Origin: Streptomyces sp. AA1529
GTDB lineage: Bacteria > Actinomycetota > Actinomycetes > Streptomycetales > Streptomycetaceae
Assembly: GCF_000280905.1 (NCBI RefSeq)
Contig: NZ_ALAP01000065.1
Span: 1 to 47,419, forward strand
Length of the DNA: 47,419 nt
Direction of reading: 5' to 3'
Shown here: positions 1-8,492 of the stretch, one piece after another
How positions within the stretch are numbered: the stretch's first letter is position 1
Layout of the letters: each line of letters starts with the position of its first letter
Made by a program: the position numbers and the translations under genes
Notes under the pieces: model-generated
The model's database searches: none
Told to the model about the DNA's origin: nothing
The model's input: the letters and a program-made list of their open reading frames with translations, nothing else

Positions 1-122
1 CCTCCCCGGATCTGCCGGCGCCTCCGCGCGAGGGCCTGCCGGAGGTGCCGGCCGGCCCGCCCCCGGCTGCGCCTCGCGGATGAGGTGGCGCGTCGAACCA
101 CATCGCCGGGCCCCGGTCCGGC

Positions 123-1370
123 TCAGCCGCCGAAGACGGCGAGCGAGACCCACAGGGCCAGCGTGGCGGCCAGCAGGGCGGACGGCACCGTGAGCAGTCC
201 GAGGCGGGTGAAGACCGACAGCTCGACGCGGTGTTCGTACTGGTGGGCGATCCGCCGCCACAGCAGCGTCGCGAGCGAGCCCGCATAGGTCAGGTTCGGG
301 CCGATGTTGACGCCCAGCAGGACGGCCAGCACCGCACCGGGACCGGAGGGCGCCGCCAGCGGGACGAGGACGAGCGCGGCGGGCAGATTGTTGATCAGGT
401 TGGCGAGCACCGCCGCGACGGCAGCGGTGCCGAGCAGCGCGGGCAGCGCCGTACCGGTGGGCAGCACCGTGTCGAGCGCGTCGCCGAGACCGTTGTCGAC
501 CACGGCCCGTACGACCACACCCAGCGCGAGCACGAAGGCGAGGAACGGCACGGCGGCCGCACCTGCGATCTCCGCCGGGGTGGTGCGGCGGCGGGCCAGC
601 GCCCGGACGGCGAGCACGGCCGCGCCGGCCGTCGCGGCCCACACCGGGTCGACACCGAGCGCGGAGGCCGCGCCGAACCCGGCCAGCGTCGCGGCCACCG
701 TCAGCAGCGCGAACAACGGCAGCTCCGGTGGCTCGGCGCTCTCGGCGGGTCCCGGGGGAGCATCGAGATCCGCGGCGAAGAAGCGGCGGAAGACGGCGTA
801 CTCGACGGCGACGGCGGCCAGCCACGGCAGCAGCATCAGCAGGGCGAAGCGGGTGAAGCCCAGGCCCGTCGCGGTGAACGCGAGCAGGTTCGTCAGATTG
901 GACACCGGCAGCAGGAGCGAGGCGGTGTTCGACAGATGCGCGCTCGCGTACAGGTGCGGTCGTGGCCTGGCCCCCATGCGGGCCGCGGTGGCGAACACCA
1001 CCGGCGTCAGCAGCACTACGGTGGCGTCCAGGCTGAGAGCCGCGGTCACCACCGAGGCCAGCGCGAAGACGGCCCCCAGCAGCCGGCGCGGCCGTCCCCG
1101 TGCCCAGCGGGCCATCCAGGTGCCGCAGGCGTGGAAGAGCCCCTCGTCGTCGCAGAGTTTCGCGAGGACGAGCACCGCGGCCAGGAAGCCGATCACCGGT
1201 CCGAGCCGGGCGGCTTCCTCGGCCACGTCCGCGAGCGGAATCGCGCCGACGGCGATCACCAGCACGGCCGCGGGCGCCGCGAACGTCACCTCCGACCGGC
1301 CGTAGGGGCGGCCGACGGCGCACACCAGCACCACGGCCAGGGCGCCGACGGACAGCAATTCGAGCAGCAT
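123..1370 (-). CDS. ArsB/NhaD-family membrane ion transporter
   Basis: About 415 residues, almost entirely hydrophobic, with roughly ten to twelve predicted membrane segments. It resembles the arsenite/Na+ (ArsB/NhaD, ion transporter superfamily) permeases: the conserved helix-loop stretches SLDATVVLLTPVVF and NLINNLPAALVLVPLA fit the paired half-repeats of that family. It would export an anion such as arsenite, or exchange Na+/H+, across the cytoplasmic membrane; the substrate cannot be read from sequence. I chose the ATG at 1370, which has AAGGA 11 nt upstream; an in-frame ATG at 1382 is possible. No ArsR regulator or arsenate reductase is adjacent, so an arsenic role is only a family-level guess. 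Confidence 0.8.
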   Translation of the reverse strand: MLLELLSVGALAVVLVCAVGRPYGRSEVTFAAPAAVLVIAVGAIPLADVAEEAARLGPVIGFLAAVLVLAKLCDDEGLFHACGTWMARWARGRPRRLLGAVFALASVVTAALSLDATVVLLTPVVFATAARMGARPRPHLYASAHLSNTASLLLPVSNLTNLLAFTATGLGFTRFALLMLLPWLAAVAVEYAVFRRFFAADLDAPPGPAESAEPPELPLFALLTVAATLAGFGAASALGVDPVWAATAGAAVLAVRALARRRTTPAEIAGAAAVPFLAFVLALGVVVRAVVDNGLGDALDTVLPTGTALPALLGTAAVAAVLANLINNLPAALVLVPLAAPSGPGAVLAVLLGVNIGPNLTYAGSLATLLWRRIAHQYEHRVELSVFTRLGLLTVPSALLAATLALWVSLAVFGG

Positions 1371-1382
1371 GGTCCCGATCAT

Positions 1383-2044
1383 CCTTGTCGCACCCCGAAT
1401 CCGGTCCGGCCCCCCGCGGGAGCATGTCCCGACCGCCGGCGGCGCCCGGAGCCCGCGACGCGACTCTCCGCGCCCGCACGGACCGTCCTTCCGGGGACGG
1501 TGCGCCCGCGGGCCGCCCTCCGCCGCCGGACAAGGCGGAGGCACCGCTCGGGCGGTGGAGCGAATTCCGCGCCCACGGGCCCTGCTGACCGGGTGATCCG
1601 GCGAAGCACCGCGTTTGCCGGGCTCGAAAAGGGCCACCCAGTCAAATGACATGACTTCGGTACGGCACGGCGCACGGAACCGCTCGGGCACCGCCCCGGC
1701 CCGGCTGCGGCACGGCGGACGACAGCGGGCCGCCGGGCCGCGCCCGGCGGAGCACCGGCACCGTCCGCACCCGGCGGCGGGCGAGGCACCGTCCTGGTGC
1801 CGGACTCGCCCCGGAGCGCTGCCGCACCGGCCGAAGCGCATCCTCCCGCTCCACCGGTGGAGACGGGGACCTGCCGGGCCGGCGGACCGGCCCGGCAGCC
1901 GGTCCGCCGCGAGCGGGGTTCCGGGGCGCGGCAACACCGTCCACCGGCGCGCCGCTGCCGGGGCCGGTGGCCTCGCTGCGTTCCAGTGGTGAAACCAGCG
2001 CCCGCGCGACGGCGGGCGCCCGCGACGAGAAGGAGTCAGAAGCG
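1383..2044. other. Intergenic region between divergent transporter and catalase genes
   Basis: About 660 bases with no convincing coding sequence on either strand: the reading frames present are very rich in Arg/Pro/Gly and look like shadow frames. The only notable signals are a short A-rich stretch near 1628-1650 containing TTGACT on the minus strand (1640-1645), a possible -35 for the transporter, and the AAGGAG at about 2029-2034 that serves the catalase start. No OxyR/Fur-like palindrome was recognised. Confidence 0.5.
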
Positions 2045-3568
2045 ATGGCGGAAGCGGACCGCATGCCGACGACGACGGATGCCGGCATCCCTGTCGAAAG
2101 CGACGAGCATTCCCTCACCGTCGGGCCCGGGGGGCCGGTCCTGCTCCAGGACGCCTACCTGATCGAGCAGATGGCGCAGTTCAACCGGGAACGGATCCCC
2201 GAGCGCCAGCCGCACGCCAAGGGCAGCGGCGCGTTCGGGCACTTCGAGGTGACCGGAGACGTCACCGCCTACACCAAGGCGGCCCTCTTCCAGCCCGGTG
2301 CCAGGACCGAACTGGTGACGCGGTTCTCGACCGTGGCCGGCGAGCGGGGCAGCCCCGACACCTGGCGGGACCCGCGCGGCTTCGCGGTGAAGTTCTACAC
2401 CAGCGAGGGCAACTACGACATGGTCGGCAACAACACGCCGGTCTTCTTCGTCAAGGACCCGATGAAGTTTCAGCACTTCATCCGGTCGCAGAAGCGCCGC
2501 GCCGACAACAATCTGCGCGACCACGACATGCAGTGGGACTTCTGGACCCTCTCTCCCGAGTCCGCCCACCAGGTCACCTGGCTGATGGGCGACCGCGGGA
2601 TCCCCCGCAGCTGGCGCCACATGAACGGCTACACCTCGCACACCTACATGTGGATCAACGCCTCGGGGGAGCGGTTCTGGGTCAAGTACCAGTTCAAGAC
2701 CGACCAGGGCATCGAGTTCTTCACTCAGCACGAGGGAGATCAGATGGCCGCAGCCGACACCGACTACCACACCCGCGACCTGTTCGAACACATCCGCGAC
2801 GGTCAGTACCCGAGCTGGACCATGTACGTGCAGGTGATGCCCTACCAGGACGCCGCGGACTACCGGTTCAACCCCTTCGACCTGACCAAGGTGTGGCCGC
2901 ACGGCGACTACCCGCTGATCGAGGTCGGCCGGATGACGCTGGACCGCAACCCGACCGACAACCACGCCCAGATCGAGCAGGCCGCCTTCCAGCCCAACAA
3001 CCTGGTGCCCGGCATCGGCCCGAGCCCGGACCGCATGCTGCTGGCCCGGCTGTTCTCCTACGCGGACGCGCACCGCCACCGCATCGGCGGCAACTACCAG
3101 CAGCTTCCCGTCAACGCCCCGGTCGTCCCCGCGCACACCTACTCCAAGGACGGGGCGATGGCCTACCGGCTGACCACCGACCCGGTGTACGCGCCCAACT
3201 CCAAGGGCGGGCCGGCGGCCGACACCGACCGGTACGGCACCCCGCCCGGCTGGTACGCCGACGGCGAGATCACCCGGGCGGCGTATGTCTCGCATCCCGA
3301 GGACGACGACTGGGGCCAGGCGGGCACCCTGGTGCGCGAGGTCATGGACGACGCCGCCCGGGACCGTCTGGTGGACAACGTGGTGGGACACCTGCTCAAC
3401 GGCGTCAGTGAGCCCGTGCTGCGGCGGGCGTTCCAGTACTGGCGCAACATCGACGCCGGGGTCGGCGCCCGCATCGAGGAGGGGGTGCACGCCAAGCGGC
3501 ACGAGAAGGACCCGAAGGCCGCGCAGCAGGGCAACCCCGCCCGGGAGAGCATGCAGGTCAAGGCGTGA
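2045..3568 (+). CDS. Monofunctional haem catalase
   Basis: A 507-residue cytoplasmic catalase that disproportionates hydrogen peroxide to water and oxygen. Family landmarks are clear: the distal-His region around FERERIPERQPHAKGSGAFGHF-type N-terminal sequence (seen as NRERIPERQPHAKGSGAFG), VTRFSTVAGERGSPDT, DMVGNNTPVFFVKDP with the distal Asn, and the proximal haem region RLFSYADAHRHRIGGNY carrying the Tyr ligand. Length fits the small-subunit clade (about 480-510). The ATG at 2045 has AAGGAG about 10 nt upstream; upstream in-frame sequence is low-complexity and not catalase-like. It is followed by a strong hairpin terminator and convergent to the ROK gene. KatA-type function is likely; no dedicated regulator is next to it. 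Confidence 0.95.
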   Translation: MAEADRMPTTTDAGIPVESDEHSLTVGPGGPVLLQDAYLIEQMAQFNRERIPERQPHAKGSGAFGHFEVTGDVTAYTKAALFQPGARTELVTRFSTVAGERGSPDTWRDPRGFAVKFYTSEGNYDMVGNNTPVFFVKDPMKFQHFIRSQKRRADNNLRDHDMQWDFWTLSPESAHQVTWLMGDRGIPRSWRHMNGYTSHTYMWINASGERFWVKYQFKTDQGIEFFTQHEGDQMAAADTDYHTRDLFEHIRDGQYPSWTMYVQVMPYQDAADYRFNPFDLTKVWPHGDYPLIEVGRMTLDRNPTDNHAQIEQAAFQPNNLVPGIGPSPDRMLLARLFSYADAHRHRIGGNYQQLPVNAPVVPAHTYSKDGAMAYRLTTDPVYAPNSKGGPAADTDRYGTPPGWYADGEITRAAYVSHPEDDDWGQAGTLVREVMDDAARDRLVDNVVGHLLNGVSEPVLRRAFQYWRNIDAGVGARIEEGVHAKRHEKDPKAAQQGNPARESMQVKA

Positions 3569-3581
3569 CGACGCGCTGAGA

Positions 3582-3615
3582 GATCCGGGTCCCCGCCGCC
3601 GCGGGGGCCCGGATC
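3582..3615. terminator. Hairpin terminator between convergent catalase and ROK genes
   Basis: A 14-bp stem (3582-3595 with 3602-3615, one G-T wobble) around a 6-nt loop lies just after the catalase stop. It has no T-run, as is normal in Streptomyces, and sits where both convergent genes would end. Confidence 0.75.
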
Positions 3616-3678
3616 GCGACGGTCGGGCGCGGGCCCGCGCCGCACCGCCCACCGGGGTGCGGTGCCCCGGCCGGTACC

Positions 3679-4956
3679 TCAGCCGGTTCGTGCCGCGCCG
3701 GAGCCGGGGCGCGGAGAGCGGTGCGCGGGGGTGCCGGCCGGGCGCCCTCCGGTCTCCAGGAAGCGGGCCAGCGGCAGGGTCGCCGCCCCCACCGTGACGG
3801 CGTCCGGTCCCAGCCTGCCCAGTTCGATCGCCGTGCGCCCCGCTGGGTGGGCCAGCGCGCGCGCCCGTGCCGCCTCGCGCACCGCGGGCAGCAGCCGGGC
3901 GCCCAGCAGGAGGCCCGCCCAGCCGGCCAGCACGATGCGTTCCGGGCTGAAGAGATTGACGAGGTTGGCGATCCCCGCGCCCAGATGCTCGGCGGTCTCG
4001 GCCAGCACCGCCTCGGCCGCGCTGTCGCCCGCCGCCAGCAGTTGCGCCAGCCCCGCCTCCTGGTCGCCCTGCGGGCTGCCCCCGGCCTCGCGCCAGCGCT
4101 CCAGCACGGCGGCCGCTCCCACATAGGCCTCCAGGCATCCTGCCGCTCCGCAGCGGCAGACGCGGCCGTCCGCGCGGAGCGTGGTGTGTCCCCATTCGGC
4201 GGCTCCGCGGAAGCCGGGGCCGTGGGCGCCGCCCTCGGTGATGACGCCCGCGCCCACGCCCGAGCCGAGGAGGGCCACGACCGCGTCCCGCGCGCCCCGC
4301 CCGGCGCCGAACCACATCTCTGCCTGGCCGAGGGTCTTGGCGCCGTTCGACACCAGCAGCGGTACCTCGTCGGGCAGTTCCGCCTCGGTGCGCAGCAACT
4401 CCTCCAGCGGAACCGCGTCCCAGCCCACGGTCTGCCCGTGCACCACGGCGCCGCCCGCCGCGCCGCGGTCGACGATGCCGGGCACGCCGACACCCACGCC
4501 GAGGGTCGGTCCCAGGGGCTGCGGCGGCATCGAGCCCGCGACGCTCTCCCGTACCGCGGCGAGACCGGCCGCGATCAGCCGCACCACGTGCGCGGCCTGG
4601 TGGCCGCCGTCCTGCAAGGGGTATTCGGCACGGGCGTGTTCGTCCAGCGCGAGGTCGAAGAGCTCAACGCGTACCCGGGTCTCTCCCACATCCACGCCGA
4701 TCAGCGTCCCGGCCCCGGGGGCCACCCGCAGCAGGGTGCGCGGCCGGCCGCCCTCGGACTCGGCGGAACCCGCCTCCTCCAGCAGTCCCTCGCCGAGCAG
4801 TTCGGCGGTGACGTTGCTGACCGACGCGGAGCTCAGGCCGGTGACCGGCACCAACTCCTGTCGGCTCAGGGGCCCTTCGAAGTACAGATGGCGCAGCGTT
4901 CTGGAGCGGTTGGTGCGGCGCAGATCTCGTACCGTCCGCCGGTTCTCCTGGCGCAT
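3679..4956 (-). CDS. ROK-family transcriptional repressor of sugar uptake locus
   Basis: 425 residues. The N-terminal 80 residues contain a winged helix-turn-helix (SRQELVPVTGLSSASVSNV...), followed by a ROK sugar-kinase-like domain with the phosphate-loop region IGVDVGETRVRVEL, the EWGH sugar-binding motif and the zinc signature CRCGAAGCLEAY (CxCGxxGCxE). Such proteins bind operator DNA and are released by a sugar or sugar phosphate. The start at 4956 has GGGAG 5-6 nt upstream; a longer start near 5016 would run into the divergent promoter. It is divergent from an ABC sugar transporter plus beta-glucosidase operon, so it probably controls that operon. A ROK protein here replaces the LacI-type CebR often seen beside cellobiose transporters in this genus. 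Confidence 0.9.
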   Translation of the reverse strand: MRQENRRTVRDLRRTNRSRTLRHLYFEGPLSRQELVPVTGLSSASVSNVTAELLGEGLLEEAGSAESEGGRPRTLLRVAPGAGTLIGVDVGETRVRVELFDLALDEHARAEYPLQDGGHQAAHVVRLIAAGLAAVRESVAGSMPPQPLGPTLGVGVGVPGIVDRGAAGGAVVHGQTVGWDAVPLEELLRTEAELPDEVPLLVSNGAKTLGQAEMWFGAGRGARDAVVALLGSGVGAGVITEGGAHGPGFRGAAEWGHTTLRADGRVCRCGAAGCLEAYVGAAAVLERWREAGGSPQGDQEAGLAQLLAAGDSAAEAVLAETAEHLGAGIANLVNLFSPERIVLAGWAGLLLGARLLPAVREAARARALAHPAGRTAIELGRLGPDAVTVGAATLPLARFLETGGRPAGTPAHRSPRPGSGAARTG

Positions 4957-5100
4957 GTGACTCCCTTCCCCGCGCAATCTACCCGTGCGCGACGTCTTGA
5001 CGACCCCTTCTTCCACTACTTAACTCACGACCCAAGAAAAGCGCGAGCCGCCTTCAGACGTTCAACGCTCGCCTCCTCACCTCCCGGAGGACTCTCCGCC
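4957..5100. promoter_or_regulatory. Divergent promoter region of ROK gene and sugar operon
   Basis: Unusually AT-rich for the window between about 5000 and 5040. On the plus strand TTGACG (4997-5002) is followed 17 nt later by TTAACT (5020-5025), a reasonable -35/-10 pair. A short inverted repeat GCGAG/CTCGC (5043-5047 and 5068-5072) lies downstream. Which element the ROK protein binds is not evident. The GGAGG at 5086-5090 is the ribosome site for the binding protein. Confidence 0.45.
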
Positions 5101-6426
5101 ATGCGCAGATCCCGTACCGCGGCAGCAGCCGCGCTCGTCACCGCCCTGACCGCGGCCGCCTCCGGCTGCGGAGGCGGGTCGGCCACCAACAGCGGGGGCA
5201 GCAACGACAACCCCGGCGAACTCACCTACTGGGCCACCAACCAGGGTTCGAGCATCGAAGCCGACAAGAAGGTCCTGGCCCCGGAGCTGAAGAAGTTCGA
5301 GAAGCGGACCGGAATCAAGGTCAAGCTGGAGGTCGTGCCCTGGGCCAACCTCCTGGACCGGATCCTGGCAGCGGCCTCCTCCGGCCAGGGACCGGACGTC
5401 CTCAACATCGGCAACACGTGGTCCTCCTCGCTGCAGAAGAGCAAGGCACTGCTCCCGTTCGACGACGCGCGCATGGCCGATGTCGGCGGTGCCGACCGGT
5501 TCAGCAAGGCGGCACTGGCCGCGACGGGCGCCGAGGGCAAGCCCCCCGCCGCGGTGCCGCTGTACTCGCTGACCTACGCGCTCTACTGGAACAAGAAGAT
5601 GTTCCGGCAGGCGGGGATCGACGGCCCGCCGGTCACCTGGGACGAACTCGTCGCCGACGGGAAGAAGCTCACCGGCGAGGGCCGCCACGGCCTCGCCGTC
5701 GAGGGCGGCAACCCCGTGGAGAACGCCCACCACGCCTTCGTCTTCGGCAAGCAGCACGGTGCCGACTTCTTCGACGAGAGCGGCCGCCCCACCTTCGACA
5801 AGCCCGGCAACGTCAAAGCCGTCAAGCAGTACGTGGACTTCCTGGCCGAGGACGGCATCGCGGCGAAGGGCAACGCCGAATACGCGCAGAACCAGTCGGT
5901 GAAGGACTTCGCCACCGGCAAGGCCGGAATGCTGCTGTGGCAGGCGGCCCGCACCTCGCTGCTGGCGCACGGGATGAAGCCGGACGAGTACGGCATCGCA
6001 CCGGTCCCCTTCCGGAACAAGCAGGACGCCACGGCCTCCGGCGGCAGGACCAAGGTCAACTCCATGGTCGCGGGGATCAACATCGGCGTCTTCAACCACA
6101 CCGACAACCTCGACGGCGCCATGAAGTTCGTGTCCTTCATGACCTCCACGAAGGAGCAGCGCATCCTCACCGACGCCTACGGCTCCGTCTCACCGGTGCT
6201 CAAGGCCCAGCAGGCGAAGCCGCGGGACAAGGACGAGGCCGTGCTGCGCTCCGTGCTCTCCTCCAGCGCCGCACCGCTGCCCCAGGTCCCGGACGAGTCG
6301 AAGTTCGAGACCCTGGTGGGCACGGCGGTCAAGCGGCTCTTCGCGGACGCCGCCGCGGGCCGGCCGGTCACCGAGAAGACGGTGCGCGAGGCCCTCACCA
6401 AGGCCCAGCAGCAGATGGGGAAGTGA
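5101..6426 (+). CDS. ABC transporter sugar-binding lipoprotein
   Basis: 441 residues, family 1 extracellular solute-binding protein. A basic n-region and hydrophobic core end in the lipobox ASGC with Cys23, so it should be lipid-anchored outside the membrane. The mature part begins with ELTYWATNQGSS and contains typical features of oligosaccharide binders (KFEKRTGIKVKLEVVPW, YALYWNKKMFRQAGI, GKAGMLLWQAA). GGAGG lies 11 nt before the ATG. It is the first gene of an operon with two permeases and a GH1 beta-glucosidase, so the ligand is probably a beta-linked gluco-oligosaccharide such as cellobiose; this is inferred from context only. Confidence 0.93.
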   Translation: MRRSRTAAAAALVTALTAAASGCGGGSATNSGGSNDNPGELTYWATNQGSSIEADKKVLAPELKKFEKRTGIKVKLEVVPWANLLDRILAAASSGQGPDVLNIGNTWSSSLQKSKALLPFDDARMADVGGADRFSKAALAATGAEGKPPAAVPLYSLTYALYWNKKMFRQAGIDGPPVTWDELVADGKKLTGEGRHGLAVEGGNPVENAHHAFVFGKQHGADFFDESGRPTFDKPGNVKAVKQYVDFLAEDGIAAKGNAEYAQNQSVKDFATGKAGMLLWQAARTSLLAHGMKPDEYGIAPVPFRNKQDATASGGRTKVNSMVAGINIGVFNHTDNLDGAMKFVSFMTSTKEQRILTDAYGSVSPVLKAQQAKPRDKDEAVLRSVLSSSAAPLPQVPDESKFETLVGTAVKRLFADAAAGRPVTEKTVREALTKAQQQMGK

Positions 6427-6433
6427 CCCGGCC

Positions 6434-7543
6434 GTGAGCGCGGATCCCGCTCCCCGCACCCCGGCGCCGCCCGCGGGCGACACCGGCCGCGGCCCCACCC
6501 AGGCGGCCGCGGACCCGGCTCCGGCCCGGCCTGCGGAGCATCCGTCGGCAGAGCCCGGACACCCGCGGGCAGAGCCCGGACACCCGGCCCCGGCCCGGGC
6601 ACCGCGCCCGGCGGCCCGCTCCCCGCTGCGCGACCGGGTCCGCAGCGCGGGACTGCCCTATCTGCTGCTGCTCCCGGCGCTGGCGCTCGAACTGCTCATC
6701 CACCTGGTGCCGATGGCCACCGGCATCGTGATGGCCTTCAAGGATCTGACCCAGGAGTACATCAGCGACTGGAGCGCAGCGCCCTGGGCAGGCCTGGACA
6801 ACTTCCGGGTCGCCGTGGACTTCGACGCGCCGGTCGGCGAGGCGCTGCTGCGCTCCTTCGCCGTCACCTGCGGCTTCACCGTCCTGGCCGTCGGCCTCTC
6901 CTGGCTGCTGGGCGTCACCGCGGCCATCCTGATGCAGGACACCTTCCGGGGCCGGGGCCTGCTGCGCGCACTCTTCCTCACCCCGTACGCGCTCCCCGTG
7001 TACGCGGCCGTCATCACCTGGTCCTTCCTGCTCCAGCACGACAACGGACTGCTCAACCACGTCCTGCACGACCAGCTCGGGCTCACCGACGGCAAGCCGT
7101 TCTGGCTGGTCGGCGACAACAGCTTCGTCGCGCTGCTGCTCGTGGCGGTCTGGCGCACCTGGCCGTTCGCCTTCCTGCTGCTCACGGCGGCGCTGCAGAA
7201 CGTCTCCGCCGACCTGTACGAGGCGTCCGCCCTCGACGGCGCCGGAATGTGGCGGCAGATCCGGCACATCACCCTGCCCGCGCTGCGGCCCGTCAACCAG
7301 GTGCTGGTGCTGGTGCTGTTCCTGTGGACGTTCAACGACTTCAACGTGCCGTTCGTGCTGTTCGGCAAGTCCGCTCCGCAGTCCGCCGACCTGGTCTCGC
7401 TGCACATCTACCAGTCGTCCTTCGTCACCTGGGACTTCGGCGCCGGCTCGGCGATGTCCGTGCTGCTCCTGCTGTTCCTGCTGCTGGTGACGGCCGGCTA
7501 CCTGCTGCTGACCAACCGGGGGAGGGGATCCGCCGATGTCTGA
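6434..7543 (+). CDS. ABC sugar transporter permease (MalF-like)
   Basis: 369 residues from a GTG start 7 nt after the binding-protein stop. The first 70 residues are a Pro/Ala-rich cytoplasmic extension containing two copies of a seven-residue repeat (AEPGHPR/AEPGHPA). Six membrane segments follow, with the binding-protein-dependent permease EAA loop visible as EASALDGAGMWRQIRHITLPAL. It forms the membrane channel together with the next gene. No ATPase is encoded nearby; in Streptomyces such transporters are usually energised by the shared ATPase MsiK, which I infer but cannot see. Confidence 0.92.
   Translation: MSADPAPRTPAPPAGDTGRGPTQAAADPAPARPAEHPSAEPGHPRAEPGHPAPARAPRPAARSPLRDRVRSAGLPYLLLLPALALELLIHLVPMATGIVMAFKDLTQEYISDWSAAPWAGLDNFRVAVDFDAPVGEALLRSFAVTCGFTVLAVGLSWLLGVTAAILMQDTFRGRGLLRALFLTPYALPVYAAVITWSFLLQHDNGLLNHVLHDQLGLTDGKPFWLVGDNSFVALLLVAVWRTWPFAFLLLTAALQNVSADLYEASALDGAGMWRQIRHITLPALRPVNQVLVLVLFLWTFNDFNVPFVLFGKSAPQSADLVSLHIYQSSFVTWDFGAGSAMSVLLLLFLLLVTAGYLLLTNRGRGSADV
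6547..6588 (+). repeat. 21-bp tandem duplication inside permease gene
   Basis: Two consecutive copies of a 21-bp unit starting GGCAGAGCCCGGACACCCG (6547-6567 and 6568-6588) encode the repeated heptapeptide in the cytoplasmic N-terminal tail. In-frame, so the protein is not disrupted; likely replication slippage. Confidence 0.85.
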
Positions 7544-8435
7544 CACGGCCACCGCGCACCGGGCCCCCGGCGCCGCTGCCCGGCGCCGCAGCCCGACGGC
7601 GCTGCCGAGGTCCTTCGTGTGGACCCGCCGCATCGTGCTGACCCTGCTGGCGGTCTTCACCGCGACCCCGCTGTACGTCATGGTCAGCAGCTCGCTCAAG
7701 CCCCTCGAAGAGGTCTCCGGCGCCTTCCGCTGGATTCCGTCCGAGCTGACGCTGGAGCCGTACCGGGACATCTGGCGCACCGTGCCGCTGGCCCGCTACT
7801 TCCTCAACTCGCTGATCGTCTCCGCCGCCGCGACAGCCTGTTCCGTGGTGGTCGCCGTCTTCGCTGCCTACGCCGTCAGCCGCTACCGGTTCCGCGGCCG
7901 GCAGGTCTTCACCGTCACGGTGCTCTCCACCCAGATGTTCCCCGGCATCCTGTTCCTGCTCCCGCTCTTCCTGCTGTTCGTGAACGTCGGCAACGCCACC
8001 GGGCTGGCCCTGTATGGCTCCCGGGGCGCGCTGATCCTCACCTACATGACCTTCACCCTGCCGCTGTCCATCTGGATGCTGGCCGGCTACTTCGCCTCCA
8101 TCCCCCGGGACCTGGACGAGGCCGCCCTGGTGGACGGCTGCGGGCCGCTGGGAGCGCTCTTCCGCGTCCTCATCCCCGCTGCCGTGCCCGGCATCATCGC
8201 CGTCACCGTCTACTCGTTCATGACCGCCTGGGGAGAGGTGCTGTTCGCCTCCGTGATGACCAACGACGCGACCCGCACGCTCTCCATCGGACTGCAGGGA
8301 TACGCCACCCAGACCGAGGTCTACTGGAACCAGGTCATGGCCGCCTCGCTGGTCGTCAGCGTGCCCGTCGTCGCCGGATTCCTCCTCCTGCAGCGCTACC
8401 TCGTCGCCGGACTGACCGCCGGCGCCGTCAAGTGA
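7536..8435 (+). CDS. ABC sugar transporter permease (MalG-like)
   Basis: 299 residues; the ATG overlaps the end of the preceding permease by 8 bases, indicating translational coupling. Six membrane segments and the conserved cytoplasmic loop EAALVDGCGPLGALFRVLIPAAVPG identify it as the second permease of a carbohydrate ABC importer. N-terminal HRAPGAAARRR is a positively charged cytoplasmic leader. It should pair with the upstream permease and the lipoprotein to import an oligosaccharide that the next gene hydrolyses. Confidence 0.93.
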   Translation: MSDTATAHRAPGAAARRRSPTALPRSFVWTRRIVLTLLAVFTATPLYVMVSSSLKPLEEVSGAFRWIPSELTLEPYRDIWRTVPLARYFLNSLIVSAAATACSVVVAVFAAYAVSRYRFRGRQVFTVTVLSTQMFPGILFLLPLFLLFVNVGNATGLALYGSRGALILTYMTFTLPLSIWMLAGYFASIPRDLDEAALVDGCGPLGALFRVLIPAAVPGIIAVTVYSFMTAWGEVLFASVMTNDATRTLSIGLQGYATQTEVYWNQVMAASLVVSVPVVAGFLLLQRYLVAGLTAGAVK

Positions 8436-8492
8436 CCGACCACACCGCCCGGCCCCGGCACCCCGGCCCGGCGCACCCCTGAAAGGACCTCT

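Noticed and set aside
3..83. Possible C-terminal tail of a plus-strand gene entering from the left edge (SPDLPAPPREGLPEVPAGPP...)
   Set aside because: Only 26 low-complexity residues before a TGA at 81-83; cannot be told from chance in GC-rich DNA.
231..1649. Long plus-strand open frame opposite the ArsB-like gene
   Set aside because: Arg/Gly/Gln-rich antisense shadow; the minus strand encodes a clear multi-helix transporter.
1615..1992. Possible small gene upstream of catalase
   Set aside because: Arg/Pro/Gly-rich, no ribosome site, no resemblance to a known protein.
2036..4315. 759-residue minus-strand open frame opposite the catalase
   Set aside because: Antisense shadow of a well-supported catalase; composition is Arg/Gly/Val-rich without domains.
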